Shown here piece by piece: positions 1 to 8,281 of a stretch of DNA of 64,000 bases. The translations under genes and the position numbers were made by a program. Below the pieces are notes generated by a model that was given only the letters and a program-made list of their open reading frames with translations, made no database searches and was not told the DNA's origin. Position 1 is the first letter of the stretch, and each line of letters opens with the position of its first letter. The stretch covers positions 124,001 to 188,000 of the forward strand of contig CANHCQ010000003.1 of NCBI GenBank assembly GCA_947459215.1, read 5' to 3'. Origin of the DNA: Phycisphaerales bacterium (GTDB taxonomy: Bacteria > Planctomycetota > Phycisphaerae > Phycisphaerales > UBA1924).

Positions 1-515
1 GGCACCAAGGCCCGCGCTCCACCATGGTCCGCGCGATGGTACTGGTAGAGAAACTGTGCCAGCAACTGCAATGAAACAGCGAACGCGGCAAGGCGGACGC
101 TGCGCTTGCGGCGGAGAAGCTCGCGTTCATCCCGAATGGTCGTTCCGCACTCCGGACACAGACCTTCGTGTGCCGACATGTCGTACCAGCACTGCGAGCA
201 CAATGGCACACCACGCGACGATCGCCCGGCCATCGCGACCAGTCCAATCAACGCCGCGGCCCCGACGATCACGGCCAATCCGGCGACAAACGCGAGATCG
301 AACACGCGGTTGTCGAACCCTTCCCAGCCGCGGATGCGATGACGGACGCTCCACAGCACGCCCGCGGCCCCGAACAGCAGCACGGCCGCAATCCAGGTCC
401 AGACGCCGCGGCGTCTCTGGCTGGTCAGCCAAGCCTGACGCACGTAAACGCCGCCACCCAACGCGAGAATCAGCGGGAGAATCGCGAGCGAGGAATAGAA
501 GATCCGGTCGACCAC
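1..515 (-). CDS. Zinc-ribbon membrane protein, truncated by the window edge
   Basis: The open frame runs off the left edge, so the C-terminus is missing. The only start-type codon after the upstream stop at 606-608 is a GTG at 513-515, which I use; it has no clear ribosome binding site, so the start is uncertain. The protein begins with two or three hydrophobic stretches (around residues 7-20, 42-52 and 75-95). A short zinc ribbon follows, with CSQC then WYDMS and CPECG, and then a basic segment (RRKR) leading into another hydrophobic stretch. This ribbon type is common in Phycisphaerae membrane proteins of unknown role, and a second protein of the same flavour lies at 7329-8198. I do not recognise a function. 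It is probably a small membrane protein whose ribbon faces the cytoplasm. Confidence 0.55.
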   Translation of the reverse strand, partial: MVDRIFYSSLAILPLILALGGGVYVRQAWLTSQRRRGVWTWIAAVLLFGAAGVLWSVRHRIRGWEGFDNRVFDLAFVAGLAVIVGAAALIGLVAMAGRSSRGVPLCSQCWYDMSAHEGLCPECGTTIRDERELLRRKRSVRLAAFAVSLQLLAQFLYQYHRADHGGARALV

Positions 516-777
516 AACGGAAACACTGTACCGTTCGGAGCGACTGTCGCTGCCATTGGTCGCGATTCGGCTGGCACCGGGTCCGCGAAGACTTCTGGCG
601 ACGTATCAGCGGGGTTTGAGTTCGGGGGGCGTCAGACGTTCAAGGCGCGGGCCGCGGCGTCGCAGCAGGACCAGAAACGCCTGGAATCCAGATGTTGCTC
701 CCGGTGGACGCGAGGGACCGTCGATGCGGCCGCGTGGTCTGAGCGGCGAAGCACCTGAACATACCGATCAAAAGCAG
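516..777. other. Stretch without a recognisable gene
   Basis: The frames here are open on both strands only because of the high GC content, and none gives a recognisable protein. The stretch probably carries the promoter of the truncated zinc-ribbon gene, which reads leftward. I see no repeat or RNA structure until the hairpin at 778. Confidence 0.4.
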
Positions 778-802
778 ACAAGCCCCGCTGAGCGGGGCTT
801 GT
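778..802 (-). terminator. Hairpin terminator after tRNA-Ala
   Basis: A 25-base perfect inverted repeat (ACAAGCCCCGC at the left and its complement at the right) starts 15 bases beyond the 3' end of the tRNA gene, reading leftward. A T-rich run (CTTTTGAT) follows on the minus strand. This is the expected layout of a factor-independent terminator for the tRNA transcript. Confidence 0.75.
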
Positions 803-816
803 CCGGGGTCTGAAAG

Positions 817-889
817 TGGAGCGGAGGAGAGTCGAACTCCCGACCTCATCATTGCGAACGATGCGCTCTACCAACTGAGCTACCGCCCC
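817..889 (-). tRNA. tRNA-Ala, anticodon CGC
   Basis: The 73-nt minus-strand sequence folds as a complete cloverleaf. The acceptor stem GGGGCGG pairs with CCGCTCC and includes the G3:U70 wobble pair that marks alanine tRNAs. The D arm carries AGCTCAGTTGGTAGAGC. The anticodon stem CATCG/TGATG encloses the loop TTCGCAA, so the anticodon is CGC, and the T arm contains GGGAGTTCGACTCTCC. The discriminator base is A, and the CCA end is not encoded. It reads GCG, a frequent alanine codon in this GC-rich genome. No other tRNA is adjacent. Confidence 0.95.
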
Positions 890-1045
890 TTCGCGGCCAT
901 CCGCGGGGAGGGAGTGTAGCCGTCGGCCCCGCGTCTGTCGCGTGCCAAGGGGTCGTGGCAGTGCCAGACGGGAAAGGCCGAACGATTCGGCGTGGCGTCG
1001 CCGGATTCTCCGAACCGCCCCGGGGTCGGCGGCGTCATATGCTAT

Positions 1046-1061
1046 TGAGAACGCATTCTCA
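1046..1061. promoter_or_regulatory. Fur/Zur-like operator upstream of the zinc receptor gene
   Basis: The sequence TGAGAACGCATTCTCA has perfect 6-bp arms around CGCA. It is AT-rich compared with its surroundings and ends 45 bp before the start codon at 1107. Its size and TGAGAA/TTCTCA arms match the general shape of Fur-family boxes (TGAnAAT...ATTnTCA). A Fur-family regulator with a His-rich tail is encoded at 14510-14986. That this box is a zinc-responsive Zur site is inference from the downstream gene. Confidence 0.55.
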
Positions 1062-1106
1062 TCTGTGTCAGCGTTCGGCCGCGTCGGCGTCTTTCCGGAA
1101 ACTCGC

Positions 1107-2069
1107 ATGTCACTGCCACGGATCATCCTCGCGTCCTTCCTCGTGATCGCCGCACCGCACGCGATGGGCGTTGAACCAATGACCGCACAGGCGAACGCCG
1201 CGCCGGCGGCCACACCGACAACGCTTCACGCGGTGGTCACCATCGCTCCGCTGAAGGGCATGGTCGAGCCGCTGCTGCCGCCTGGGTCGACCGTCCGGGT
1301 ACTCATGCCGCCGGGGCGCAGCGAGCACGGCTATGAGTTCACGCCGGCCGACATGGCCGAGCTGGCACGGGCAGATCTCGTTGTGTTTGTCGGGCTGGGC
1401 CTCGAGCCGCAGATCCAGGACTTTGTGACATCGCACGCGTCGCCGAAGCGGATCGACATCAGTCTGGCGGAGGCTCTGGGTCTGCACACAACGCACGAAG
1501 CGGACGACAAAGGCCACGACCATGAGAACTGCGACCACGGCCCCGTTGATCCGCATGTGTGGCTCGACCCGGATCTGGTTGCCAAAGCGACCCCGAAGCT
1601 GGCCAACGCGGCCCGAGAGGCCGTGCATGCAAGCGACAAGGGCAACGTCGCCGGGCGCCAGGCCGCCGCCGCCGCGATCGACCAGAACTTCACTCAGCAG
1701 AGCACCCGAGTCGCCAAGCTGCAAGCCGACCTGACGGAGGTGCTGGCGCCGTACAAGGGTGCCAAGATCGTCACCCACCACGCCGCGTTCGGACGCTTCG
1801 CGGAGCGGTACGGCTTGATCGTTGCCGAGGTCATCAAGGGCACGGAAGGCGCCGAGCCGACGCCCGGTCGCATCGCAGCGATCGTCGAAGCGGTGAAGGC
1901 GGAGCAGGTCAAGGCGATCTTCATCGAGCCGCAGTTCAACGCGACCGCGGCCGAGCGGATCGCGAGGGCCTCGGGGGTGAAGCTCGGCAAGCTGGATCCG
2001 CTGGGCGACGGCGACTGGTTCGCCATGATGCGGGCCAATGCCGATGCTATCGCGACGAATCTCAAGTAA
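1107..2069 (+). CDS. znuA: Zinc/manganese ABC transporter substrate-binding protein (ZnuA/TroA family)
   Basis: This is a periplasmic metal receptor of the cluster A-I (ZnuA/TroA) family, 320 residues, with an N-terminal signal peptide (about residues 1-20). The family metal histidines are visible: SEHGYEF near residue 73, DPHVWLDP after the loop, and THHAAFGRF about two-thirds along. Before the second histidine lies a His/Asp/Glu-rich loop (HEADDKGHDHENCDHG), typical of zinc-specific members. The start at 1107 is chosen because the signal peptide begins there; the frame is open further upstream. Permease and ATPase genes are not adjacent, so the receptor must work with components encoded elsewhere. 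The palindrome at 1046-1061 suggests repression by a Fur-family protein. The zinc assignment is an inference from the loop and operator. Confidence 0.85.
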   Translation: MSLPRIILASFLVIAAPHAMGVEPMTAQANAAPAATPTTLHAVVTIAPLKGMVEPLLPPGSTVRVLMPPGRSEHGYEFTPADMAELARADLVVFVGLGLEPQIQDFVTSHASPKRIDISLAEALGLHTTHEADDKGHDHENCDHGPVDPHVWLDPDLVAKATPKLANAAREAVHASDKGNVAGRQAAAAAIDQNFTQQSTRVAKLQADLTEVLAPYKGAKIVTHHAAFGRFAERYGLIVAEVIKGTEGAEPTPGRIAAIVEAVKAEQVKAIFIEPQFNATAAERIARASGVKLGKLDPLGDGDWFAMMRANADAIATNLK

Positions 2070-2100
2070 CGCCGCGCTCACTCGTTCGCGAAGCGACGGA

Positions 2101-2236
2101 CAGACGCTGAGGCTGAGAAGTCTTTGCGACGAAGCCTCGGATGGCGCGGAGCCCGTGCCGCCGGATCAGGACATCCGATCGACTGTGCTGCGGTCCATCC
2201 GAGGCTTCCTCGAAGACTCGTCAGCCTCGGCGTCTG
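2101..2236. repeat. 136-bp imperfect palindrome between convergent genes
   Basis: The left arm 2101-2144 and right arm 2195-2236 are inverted copies about 43 bp long with a few mismatches. Both carry CAGACGC, GAGGCTGA, AGTCTT and AAGCCTCGGATGG in order. The spacer is about 50 bp. It fills most of the gap between the 3' ends of the zinc receptor gene and the epimerase gene. It could end transcription from both sides or be a degenerate miniature inverted-repeat element. Confidence 0.75.
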
Positions 2237-2273
2237 GTCGCGACGAGGCTTGCTTGATTGTGGCGGAGGCCGC

Positions 2274-3563
2274 TCAGCCCTTCTTTTCCTTCCAGGCCTT
2301 CAGCACCTCGGCCTCGCGCTCGCGGGTCATGCCGGCGCGGAGCTTGTCCGACGGCGGCAACTTCGGCGCCGGCTTGCCGGCCTTCTCCGCCTCGGCCACC
2401 AACTGCTTGCCCACGCGTTCGCGGCGTTCGACTTCCTTGGGCCACCACTCCAACGTGTCCTTGCACGTGGCTTTGTAGCTGCGGTAGGTCAGACCCGCAT
2501 CAACCGCTCGCTTGTTGGAACGACGGTGGAAGCCGGCGGACTCGCCGCTGCCGGGGATCGTGATCGGAAGGTCGCCGCCGACGGCGACACCCTGAGCCGC
2601 GAGGAACTCGAGCGGGACCCAAACCGGGGTCGCGGCCTTCGCGCCACCGGCCTCGACGCACGCGTCGATCAGTTGCTTGTTGGTCAGGCCACCCTCCATG
2701 CCGCCGGGGCCGATGGCGTTGAAGACGCCAGTGGTCTTCTTCTCGCAGAGGCGCACGCACCATTCGGCGAGGTCGCGGTTGTCGATGAACTGGACCGGAT
2801 CGGAACCGTCGCCTGGGCAGAGCATTTCCCCGCCCTGGGCGGCACGGACAGGCCAATAGGTGAAGCGGTCCGTGCTGTCGCCGGGGCCGACGATGAAGCC
2901 GGGGCGGACGATCGCACTGCGATCCTTGAAGACCTCCTGCACGGCTTTCTCGCACAGCGCCTTCAGCGGGCCGTAGCGCTCCATCTGCCCGCCCATGTTC
3001 TCGGTGGTGGTGTCCTCGACGGTGCCGAGTTCGTCGTTCTCGTCCGCGGCCTTGTCGCCGTTCTTGTACACGGAAATCGTCGAGATGAAGAGGTAGAAGC
3101 CTGAGTCCTTCAGCAGTTCAGCGCTCGCGCGAACGTGACGGGGATAGAAGCCCGAGGTGTCGATGATGGCGTCGAACTTCTTGCCCTTGAGTTGTTCGAG
3201 GCCCTTGGGCGTGGTCGGGTCGGTTTCCTCGGCGTTCTTGTCGGGGTCGCGGTTGCCGTAGAGCTTCTCGACGTCCTCGATGATGCCGATTCGCTTCTCG
3301 GTGCGGCCGCGGTTGAAGAGCGTGACCTTGTGGCCGCGGGCCTTGGCGTACTCGGCCATCTTGGGCCCGCTGAAGCCGGTGCCGCCGAGGATGAGTAGGG
3401 ACATTGGCTTGCCGGCGCTGAGGTCCGGGGCCGCGGCCTTGGCGACGCGGGCGAGGCCCGAGGCGGCGATCAGTCCCGCGCCGGCGACGAGGGAGATCGC
3501 GCCGAACTCGCGGCGGGAGAGGGATGAAGCGTCGGAAGAAGGGCTGTTCTCGCGTTGGCTCAT
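2274..3563 (-). CDS. Tat-exported NAD-dependent epimerase/dehydratase family protein
   Basis: This 429-residue protein is an extended short-chain dehydrogenase fold. It starts with a twin-arginine signal (SRREF at about residues 16-20, then a hydrophobic stretch ending at AKA). The nucleotide-binding motif GGTGFSG lies near residue 60, with a following basic NRGR that would suit a phosphate-bearing cofactor, and the catalytic pair is YGPLK. The start at 3563 is preceded by GGAG at a good distance; the longer open frame to 3662 lacks this. Tat export of cofactor-binding oxidoreductases is common in planctomycetes, because the enzyme folds around its cofactor before transport. The substrate is unknown, a nucleotide sugar or a related metabolite being possible. 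It is convergent with the zinc receptor gene. Confidence 0.8.
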   Translation of the reverse strand: MSQRENSPSSDASSLSRREFGAISLVAGAGLIAASGLARVAKAAAPDLSAGKPMSLLILGGTGFSGPKMAEYAKARGHKVTLFNRGRTEKRIGIIEDVEKLYGNRDPDKNAEETDPTTPKGLEQLKGKKFDAIIDTSGFYPRHVRASAELLKDSGFYLFISTISVYKNGDKAADENDELGTVEDTTTENMGGQMERYGPLKALCEKAVQEVFKDRSAIVRPGFIVGPGDSTDRFTYWPVRAAQGGEMLCPGDGSDPVQFIDNRDLAEWCVRLCEKKTTGVFNAIGPGGMEGGLTNKQLIDACVEAGGAKAATPVWVPLEFLAAQGVAVGGDLPITIPGSGESAGFHRRSNKRAVDAGLTYRSYKATCKDTLEWWPKEVERRERVGKQLVAEAEKAGKPAPKLPPSDKLRAGMTREREAEVLKAWKEKKG

Positions 3564-3726
3564 GTCACAATCTCCGGGAAATCGAGCGACGGCACCGAGC
3601 ACTCGGCATGGGCGGCGGACGACGCCGCAACCGTCGGTCGCAGAGGTTGTACCATGCCCCACGGAAGCAGTTGCGTGGCGTCCGGAGAAAACTCGGACGA
3701 ATTTTCAGCCAATCGAAGGAGCCAGG

Positions 3727-5061
3727 ATGGACGGCGAGCACGACCAGCAGGCGGGCACCACCCGGACACACGCACCTGCGACCCCGATCCGCCTGCTGTC
3801 GAAGTTCACGGGGGCCGAGGCGAGGGAACTGCCGCTGGTGTTGGCGTCGATTCTCTGCGCATTCTGCTTGTTCTGCGGCTACTCGCTCGCCAAGCCGCTG
3901 CGCGACGCGGTAGCCGCGGGGCACGAAAAGGAATGGGTCGCGTCGCTTCTCACCGGCACGCTCATCGCCATGCTCGGGGCGAGCGTGGTGGTCGGGGTGC
4001 TGGTCTCGCGGCTGTCGTGGCGGCGTTTCGTGCTGGCCGCGCACGCGGTCTGGGTGCTCGGCGCGATCGGGCTCGCCGTGTGGTTCAAGCTGCACACGGC
4101 GGCATCCGCGAAGGCGCTGGACTCAACCTTCTTCATAGCGGTCAGCGTCTTCAACCTGCTCAGCCTGTCGATCTTCTGGTCGACCGTCACCGACATTTTC
4201 GCGTCGGACCGGGCCAAGGCCGTTTTCCCGGCGATTGGACTCGGGCTGACCGCCGGCAACATCGCGGGGTCGTGGACGGTTTCGACCTATGGAAAACAGG
4301 TCGATGCCAGCACGCTGGTCTTCGCAAGTGCGGCACTGCTCGCTGTCTCGGGGATCTGTGCCGCGTTCATGCTCCGCAGCCTGCCCGCGCACGCCGGCAA
4401 AGCCCACCGCACTCCCGGCGGATCGATCACGGATGCCATCGAAGGCCTGCGGCTTGCGCTGCGCTCTGATTACCTAGGCCGCCTCGCGTTCTACGTGCTC
4501 CTCTATTCCGTCACCGGCACGCTGGTCTGGATGCAGCAGCAGGCGATCCTGAAGGCGGAGTTCCAGTCGCTGGCCGCGGACGTCGCCCGGCAGAACCGAA
4601 CCGCGGTCAGCGGAACGATTGACCTGTACGCCAACATCCTGACGGCGATCCTGCAGCTCTTCATTGCGGGCCGCATCTTGCGATTCGTCGGCGTCTCTGC
4701 CGCCCTCGCGCTGACGCCGCTCACCACGCTTGCCGCGCTCCTGGCGCTGTACTTCTCACCGACGGTGGCGATGCTGATCCCCGTGCAGGTCGCCCGGCGC
4801 GGCATCCACTACGCCATCGATCGCCCGGCCCGCGAGGTGCTGTACACGGTGGTCTCGCCGCAGGAACGGTACAAGTCGAAGAACTTGATCGACACGTTCG
4901 TCTACCGCTTCGGCGACGCCGTCGGCGGGTGGAGCGAAGCGCTGGTGGCGAAGCTCGGCATTGTGGCGAGTCTGGCTGCGTTCGGCACGCTGTGCCTTGG
5001 GTTTGCCGGGATCGGAGTGTCCCTGGGGCAGAGCCTTCGCAAACGCGAGAGCACGAAGTAG
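3727..5061 (+). CDS. Nucleotide-transporter-like multispanning membrane protein (Npt/AAA-like MFS)
   Basis: This is a 444-residue integral membrane protein with about 12 hydrophobic segments. The first segment contains the signature YSLAKPLRDAV, which recalls the Y-x-L-x-K/R-PLRD motif of the ATP:ADP antiporter and related Npt1/Npt2-type transporters widespread in planctomycetes. The start at 3727 follows an AAGGAG six bases upstream; open frame before it does not look like protein. Free-living planctomycetes with such proteins are unlikely to import ATP, and the real substrate is unknown. It is divergent from the epimerase gene, with about 160 bp between them for two promoters. Confidence 0.7.
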   Translation: MDGEHDQQAGTTRTHAPATPIRLLSKFTGAEARELPLVLASILCAFCLFCGYSLAKPLRDAVAAGHEKEWVASLLTGTLIAMLGASVVVGVLVSRLSWRRFVLAAHAVWVLGAIGLAVWFKLHTAASAKALDSTFFIAVSVFNLLSLSIFWSTVTDIFASDRAKAVFPAIGLGLTAGNIAGSWTVSTYGKQVDASTLVFASAALLAVSGICAAFMLRSLPAHAGKAHRTPGGSITDAIEGLRLALRSDYLGRLAFYVLLYSVTGTLVWMQQQAILKAEFQSLAADVARQNRTAVSGTIDLYANILTAILQLFIAGRILRFVGVSAALALTPLTTLAALLALYFSPTVAMLIPVQVARRGIHYAIDRPAREVLYTVVSPQERYKSKNLIDTFVYRFGDAVGGWSEALVAKLGIVASLAAFGTLCLGFAGIGVSLGQSLRKRESTK

Positions 5062-5103
5062 AACATCTTGCACAGCCAAGAGGTCGGGCGCGGGATAACG
5101 AAA

Positions 5104-5127
5104 AGCCTCTCGCTTGCGCGAGAGGCT
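5104..5127 (-). terminator. Hairpin terminator after the S46 peptidase gene
   Basis: A perfect 10-bp stem (AGCCTCTCGC and its complement) has the loop TTGC. On the minus strand it is followed by TTTT, so it ends the leftward peptidase transcript 32 bases after the stop codon. It may also stop rightward transcription from the transporter gene. Confidence 0.8.
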
Positions 5128-5158
5128 CTATGCGAGCTTTCAATTCACTGGCAGCGAG

Positions 5159-7216
5159 CTACTTCCGGAGTTCCTTGACCAGCTCCGTGGCGCCGTACAC
5201 CGTGTCGAGCGCGGCCATCAGCCCGCGGCTGTCCACAGCAACCGAGCGGGAGTTCACCGGATCGAAGAACACATCACCGGTCAGCGAGTAGACGTTACCG
5301 TCGAAGATCAAGCCGACGACCTCGCCGGACTTGTTCACCATCGGGCTGCCGGAGTTGCCGCCGATGATGTCGCAGTCGGCGATGAGGTTGAAGGGGGTCT
5401 TGAGATCGAGCGAACCCTTGGCCTTGTTCCAGCTGTCGGGCAGCTTGAAATCAACCTGCTCGGAGCGCTCGGCCGCACGATCGAAGGCGCCGCCGATGGT
5501 TGTGAACGCGGGCGTCTTGTCGCGCTCCACACCCTTCACGGTGCCCAGGCTCATGCGGAGGGTGAAGGTCGCGTCCGGGTAGACGCTCTCGCCAAACTTG
5601 GCGAAGCGGGCAGCGGCGAGCTTGGCGTACGACGCTTTCTCGGCGGAGTCGACGGTGTCATCGAACTGTTTGCGGAGCTCGCGCCAGCGAGGCTCGATGG
5701 CCTTGGCGATCGCGATGAGTGGGTCGTTGGACGCGTCGATCGCCTTGATGCCGCCTTCAACCAAAGCCTTACGTGCAGCGACGTCGAAGAGCTTCGTGCC
5801 GGCAATCGCCTCGGCCGCACGGTCGCAGGGCGACTTGCCGTCGAGGGCCGCGACGACGATCGGGTGATCACCGCCCAGTCGCTCGGCGATCAGGCCAAGG
5901 CCCGAAGCGAGCTTTTCGATCTCGAGTTCGGCGTAGAGCGGCTCGGGCGAATAGAGGTTGAGATAGACCGCGGGCAGGCGCGAGTCGCCGTACTCGGTGA
6001 GGCGCTCGGACGAGGGCTTGGCGAGCTCGGTGCCGAGTTGGAGAATCGCGTGGGCCCGCGACATGAGGGCGCCCGAGCCCGCGAGGGCGTTGATGGTCTG
6101 ACGCTCCACCTGGAAGGCGCGGTGGGCGTTCTGGGCATTCGCAATCGCCTCGAACGCGCTGCCCCACTCGCGAGCCTTGTCGCTCTGCTCGATGAACGAG
6201 CGCAGGTCTGACTCGGCGGCGGCCTTGGTCGCCATGAGCCGCGGGTCCTGAAGACCCTGCAACAGACCCGTGATCACCTTGCGGCCGTTGGCGACGCCGT
6301 GGATGTCGTCCTTGGCCATGTAGTCGAACTTGGCCCCGCGGCCGGCGAAGCCCTGCAGGATGATCTCAGACCGCCGCGTGCGATTCAGGCGCTCGGGCAC
6401 CTCGACATCGCGGAGGAACTTGAGGTGGTCGGTGGTGTACAGCCGCCGCGTGCGGCCAGGGTGGCCGAAGACGAAGACGCTCTCGCCGTCGGCGGCGCCG
6501 TTGGCGCTCCACTTGAGGAAGTGCTCGGCCTTCAGCGGCTTGCCGTTCTCGTAGATGCGGAAGAACGCGCAGTCGAGGTTAAAGCGCGGGAACTCGAAGT
6601 TGTCGGTGTCGCCGCCGAAGAAGGCGATAGCCTGCTCGGGCGCGAAGACGAGGCGCACATCGGTGAAGGACTTGTAGCGGTAGAGGTGGTACTTGCCGCC
6701 TTGGTAGAGCGTGACGACCTGGCTGGTCAGGCCGGTCTTTTCCTGCGAGGCCTTCTCGATCTCGCTCATCACTTTGCGGCGTGCGGCGCCAGCGTCGGCG
6801 GTGGACATGCCGGGCTTCTCGCTGCCGCGGACCTTGTCGGTCACGTCTTCGATCTCCCAGAGAACGCGGAGTTCAAGATCCGGGCACTTCAACTCCTCAG
6901 CGTGGGTGCGCGCGAGAAAGCCCTTGGCGAGCAGATCATTCTCAGGCGTCGAAAGCTTCGCGATCGAGTCCGATCCGACGTGGTGGTTGGTCATCACCAG
7001 GCCGTCGGCGGAGACGAGCGAGCCGGTGCCGCCGGTCTCGAAGCGGACCACGGAGCGCTGCATGTGGAGCAGCCATTCCTTGGAGGGTTCGAAGTTGTGC
7101 TTGGACTTGAGAACCGCGGCGGGCGGGCTGGTGAGCAGCCACATGCCCTCGTCGGCGCGGGCGGTGTGAAGACCGAGGGCAAGTCCGGCGGCGAAGGCGA
7201 GCGTTGCGAATCGCAT
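5159..7216 (-). CDS. S46-family dipeptidyl-peptidase (DPP7/DPP11-like)
   Basis: This is a secreted serine peptidase of 685 residues, the usual length of family S46. A signal peptide covers about residues 1-21, and mature DEGMW follows directly, as in known members. Chymotrypsin-like active-site motifs are in order: TNHHVG (His, near residue 78), DTDNFEFPR (Asp, near 220) and GGNSGSP (Ser, near 625). After the serine the sequence FDGN has Gly at the position where DPP11 enzymes have Arg, so a preference for hydrophobic rather than acidic P1 residues is likely. That reading rests on remembered family data. The enzyme would remove dipeptides from imported or periplasmic peptides. A hairpin terminator follows at 5104-5127. 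Confidence 0.9.
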   Translation of the reverse strand: MRFATLAFAAGLALGLHTARADEGMWLLTSPPAAVLKSKHNFEPSKEWLLHMQRSVVRFETGGTGSLVSADGLVMTNHHVGSDSIAKLSTPENDLLAKGFLARTHAEELKCPDLELRVLWEIEDVTDKVRGSEKPGMSTADAGAARRKVMSEIEKASQEKTGLTSQVVTLYQGGKYHLYRYKSFTDVRLVFAPEQAIAFFGGDTDNFEFPRFNLDCAFFRIYENGKPLKAEHFLKWSANGAADGESVFVFGHPGRTRRLYTTDHLKFLRDVEVPERLNRTRRSEIILQGFAGRGAKFDYMAKDDIHGVANGRKVITGLLQGLQDPRLMATKAAAESDLRSFIEQSDKAREWGSAFEAIANAQNAHRAFQVERQTINALAGSGALMSRAHAILQLGTELAKPSSERLTEYGDSRLPAVYLNLYSPEPLYAELEIEKLASGLGLIAERLGGDHPIVVAALDGKSPCDRAAEAIAGTKLFDVAARKALVEGGIKAIDASNDPLIAIAKAIEPRWRELRKQFDDTVDSAEKASYAKLAAARFAKFGESVYPDATFTLRMSLGTVKGVERDKTPAFTTIGGAFDRAAERSEQVDFKLPDSWNKAKGSLDLKTPFNLIADCDIIGGNSGSPMVNKSGEVVGLIFDGNVYSLTGDVFFDPVNSRSVAVDSRGLMAALDTVYGATELVKELRK

Positions 7217-7328
7217 GGTTGGTTCCTGGAAGAGGGCAGCGTGGCCACTTGGATCACGCGTGGAGCACCATCGTACCGGCCTGACCCTCTCGGGTTTCGC
7301 ACCCTCGCTGGGCGTCGTGTCGCTTGCA

Positions 7329-8198
7329 TCAGCGGACCAGCGCGATCACAAAGCCGATCGCGAAGAGCAGGCAGATCTGGCAGCAGAGCAGAATGAACGC
7401 GAGGACCACCGCCTCGATGTAGTCATCCAGATCGAGGTACGACTTCAACAGAATCAGATACGCCGCAAAGGCCGCGAGCCAGGGAAGGATCGGGATTGGG
7501 ATGAAGCTTGCCCCGACGCTGATCGCGGTCGAGATTCCCATCACCGCGAACAGGTTCGCCGCGGCCAAGCCCCACGACTGATCGAACCCGCCGCTCCACA
7601 CTGTGCAGTACAAGAAATACGCGACAAGCCCAAGTGGAACAAGGATCACGAGGCTGACGCCGTCAACAAGTAACGGCAGCGGCTGCTGGGCAGCAAGCCG
7701 GATCACACACAGCGCCGCCACGCCGATCGCTCCGGCCTTGATGGGGCGGACGTAGTAGTTCCGGAGCTCCTGACGATCGGTCGCCGACTGTCTCGACGCT
7801 CTCGGCGGGAGATTGTGCGTGCCACACTCCGGACAATCGCACTCGAGTTCCAATCCCCGAAGGTCATAGCCGCACGACTTGCATTGGCGAGGCAGGCGTT
7901 GTTCAGGGGGCGGCGGCGCCCGCCCGGTCTGGAGGTCGGTTCCGCACTTCACGCACAGCCGCGCGGTCTGGCCGACCAACTCGCCGCAGCGCGAGCACTG
8001 CCGCGGCGGGCTCACGTCGCCATCGAGTGGCGCGAGGCCGATCGGTTCATCGCCCGGGTCAGCCGCCGCGTTGACCGAAACGGTCTCGCGTCGCGGGCCC
8101 GTGTCCCCGAAGCACTCGCTGCACATGTAGCGCCCCGCCGCGTCCTTCACCCGCTTGCGATCCGAGCAGTCGATCCCGCACTTGACGCATGTCTTCAC
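7329..8198 (-). CDS. Multi-zinc-ribbon membrane protein
   Basis: This 289-residue protein has three zinc-binding segments and then membrane helices. The first is KTCVKCGIDCSD with a distal CSEC, the second CSRCGELVG with CVKCG, and the third CKSCGYDLRG with CPECG. About four hydrophobic segments follow from residue 150 to the end. I choose the GTG at 8196-8198 because AAGGGG precedes it at a good distance and similar planctomycete proteins begin with KTCVKCG. The function is unknown; the ribbons could bind protein, RNA or metal at the inner face of the membrane. It is divergent from the LysR-type gene. Confidence 0.7.
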   Translation of the reverse strand: MKTCVKCGIDCSDRKRVKDAAGRYMCSECFGDTGPRRETVSVNAAADPGDEPIGLAPLDGDVSPPRQCSRCGELVGQTARLCVKCGTDLQTGRAPPPPEQRLPRQCKSCGYDLRGLELECDCPECGTHNLPPRASRQSATDRQELRNYYVRPIKAGAIGVAALCVIRLAAQQPLPLLVDGVSLVILVPLGLVAYFLYCTVWSGGFDQSWGLAAANLFAVMGISTAISVGASFIPIPILPWLAAFAAYLILLKSYLDLDDYIEAVVLAFILLCCQICLLFAIGFVIALVR

Positions 8199-8281
8199 GG
8201 CGCACCCCTTGGAGCACAATCCCTGATGCCCCAATGAACATACCACTCAGAGTCCGCCGACGCATGCGATACCATGGCTCC

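Noticed and set aside
3280-3726. N-terminal extension of the nucleotide-transporter-like protein
   Set aside because: It lies opposite the epimerase gene, has no homology character, and a good ribosome binding site stands before 3727.
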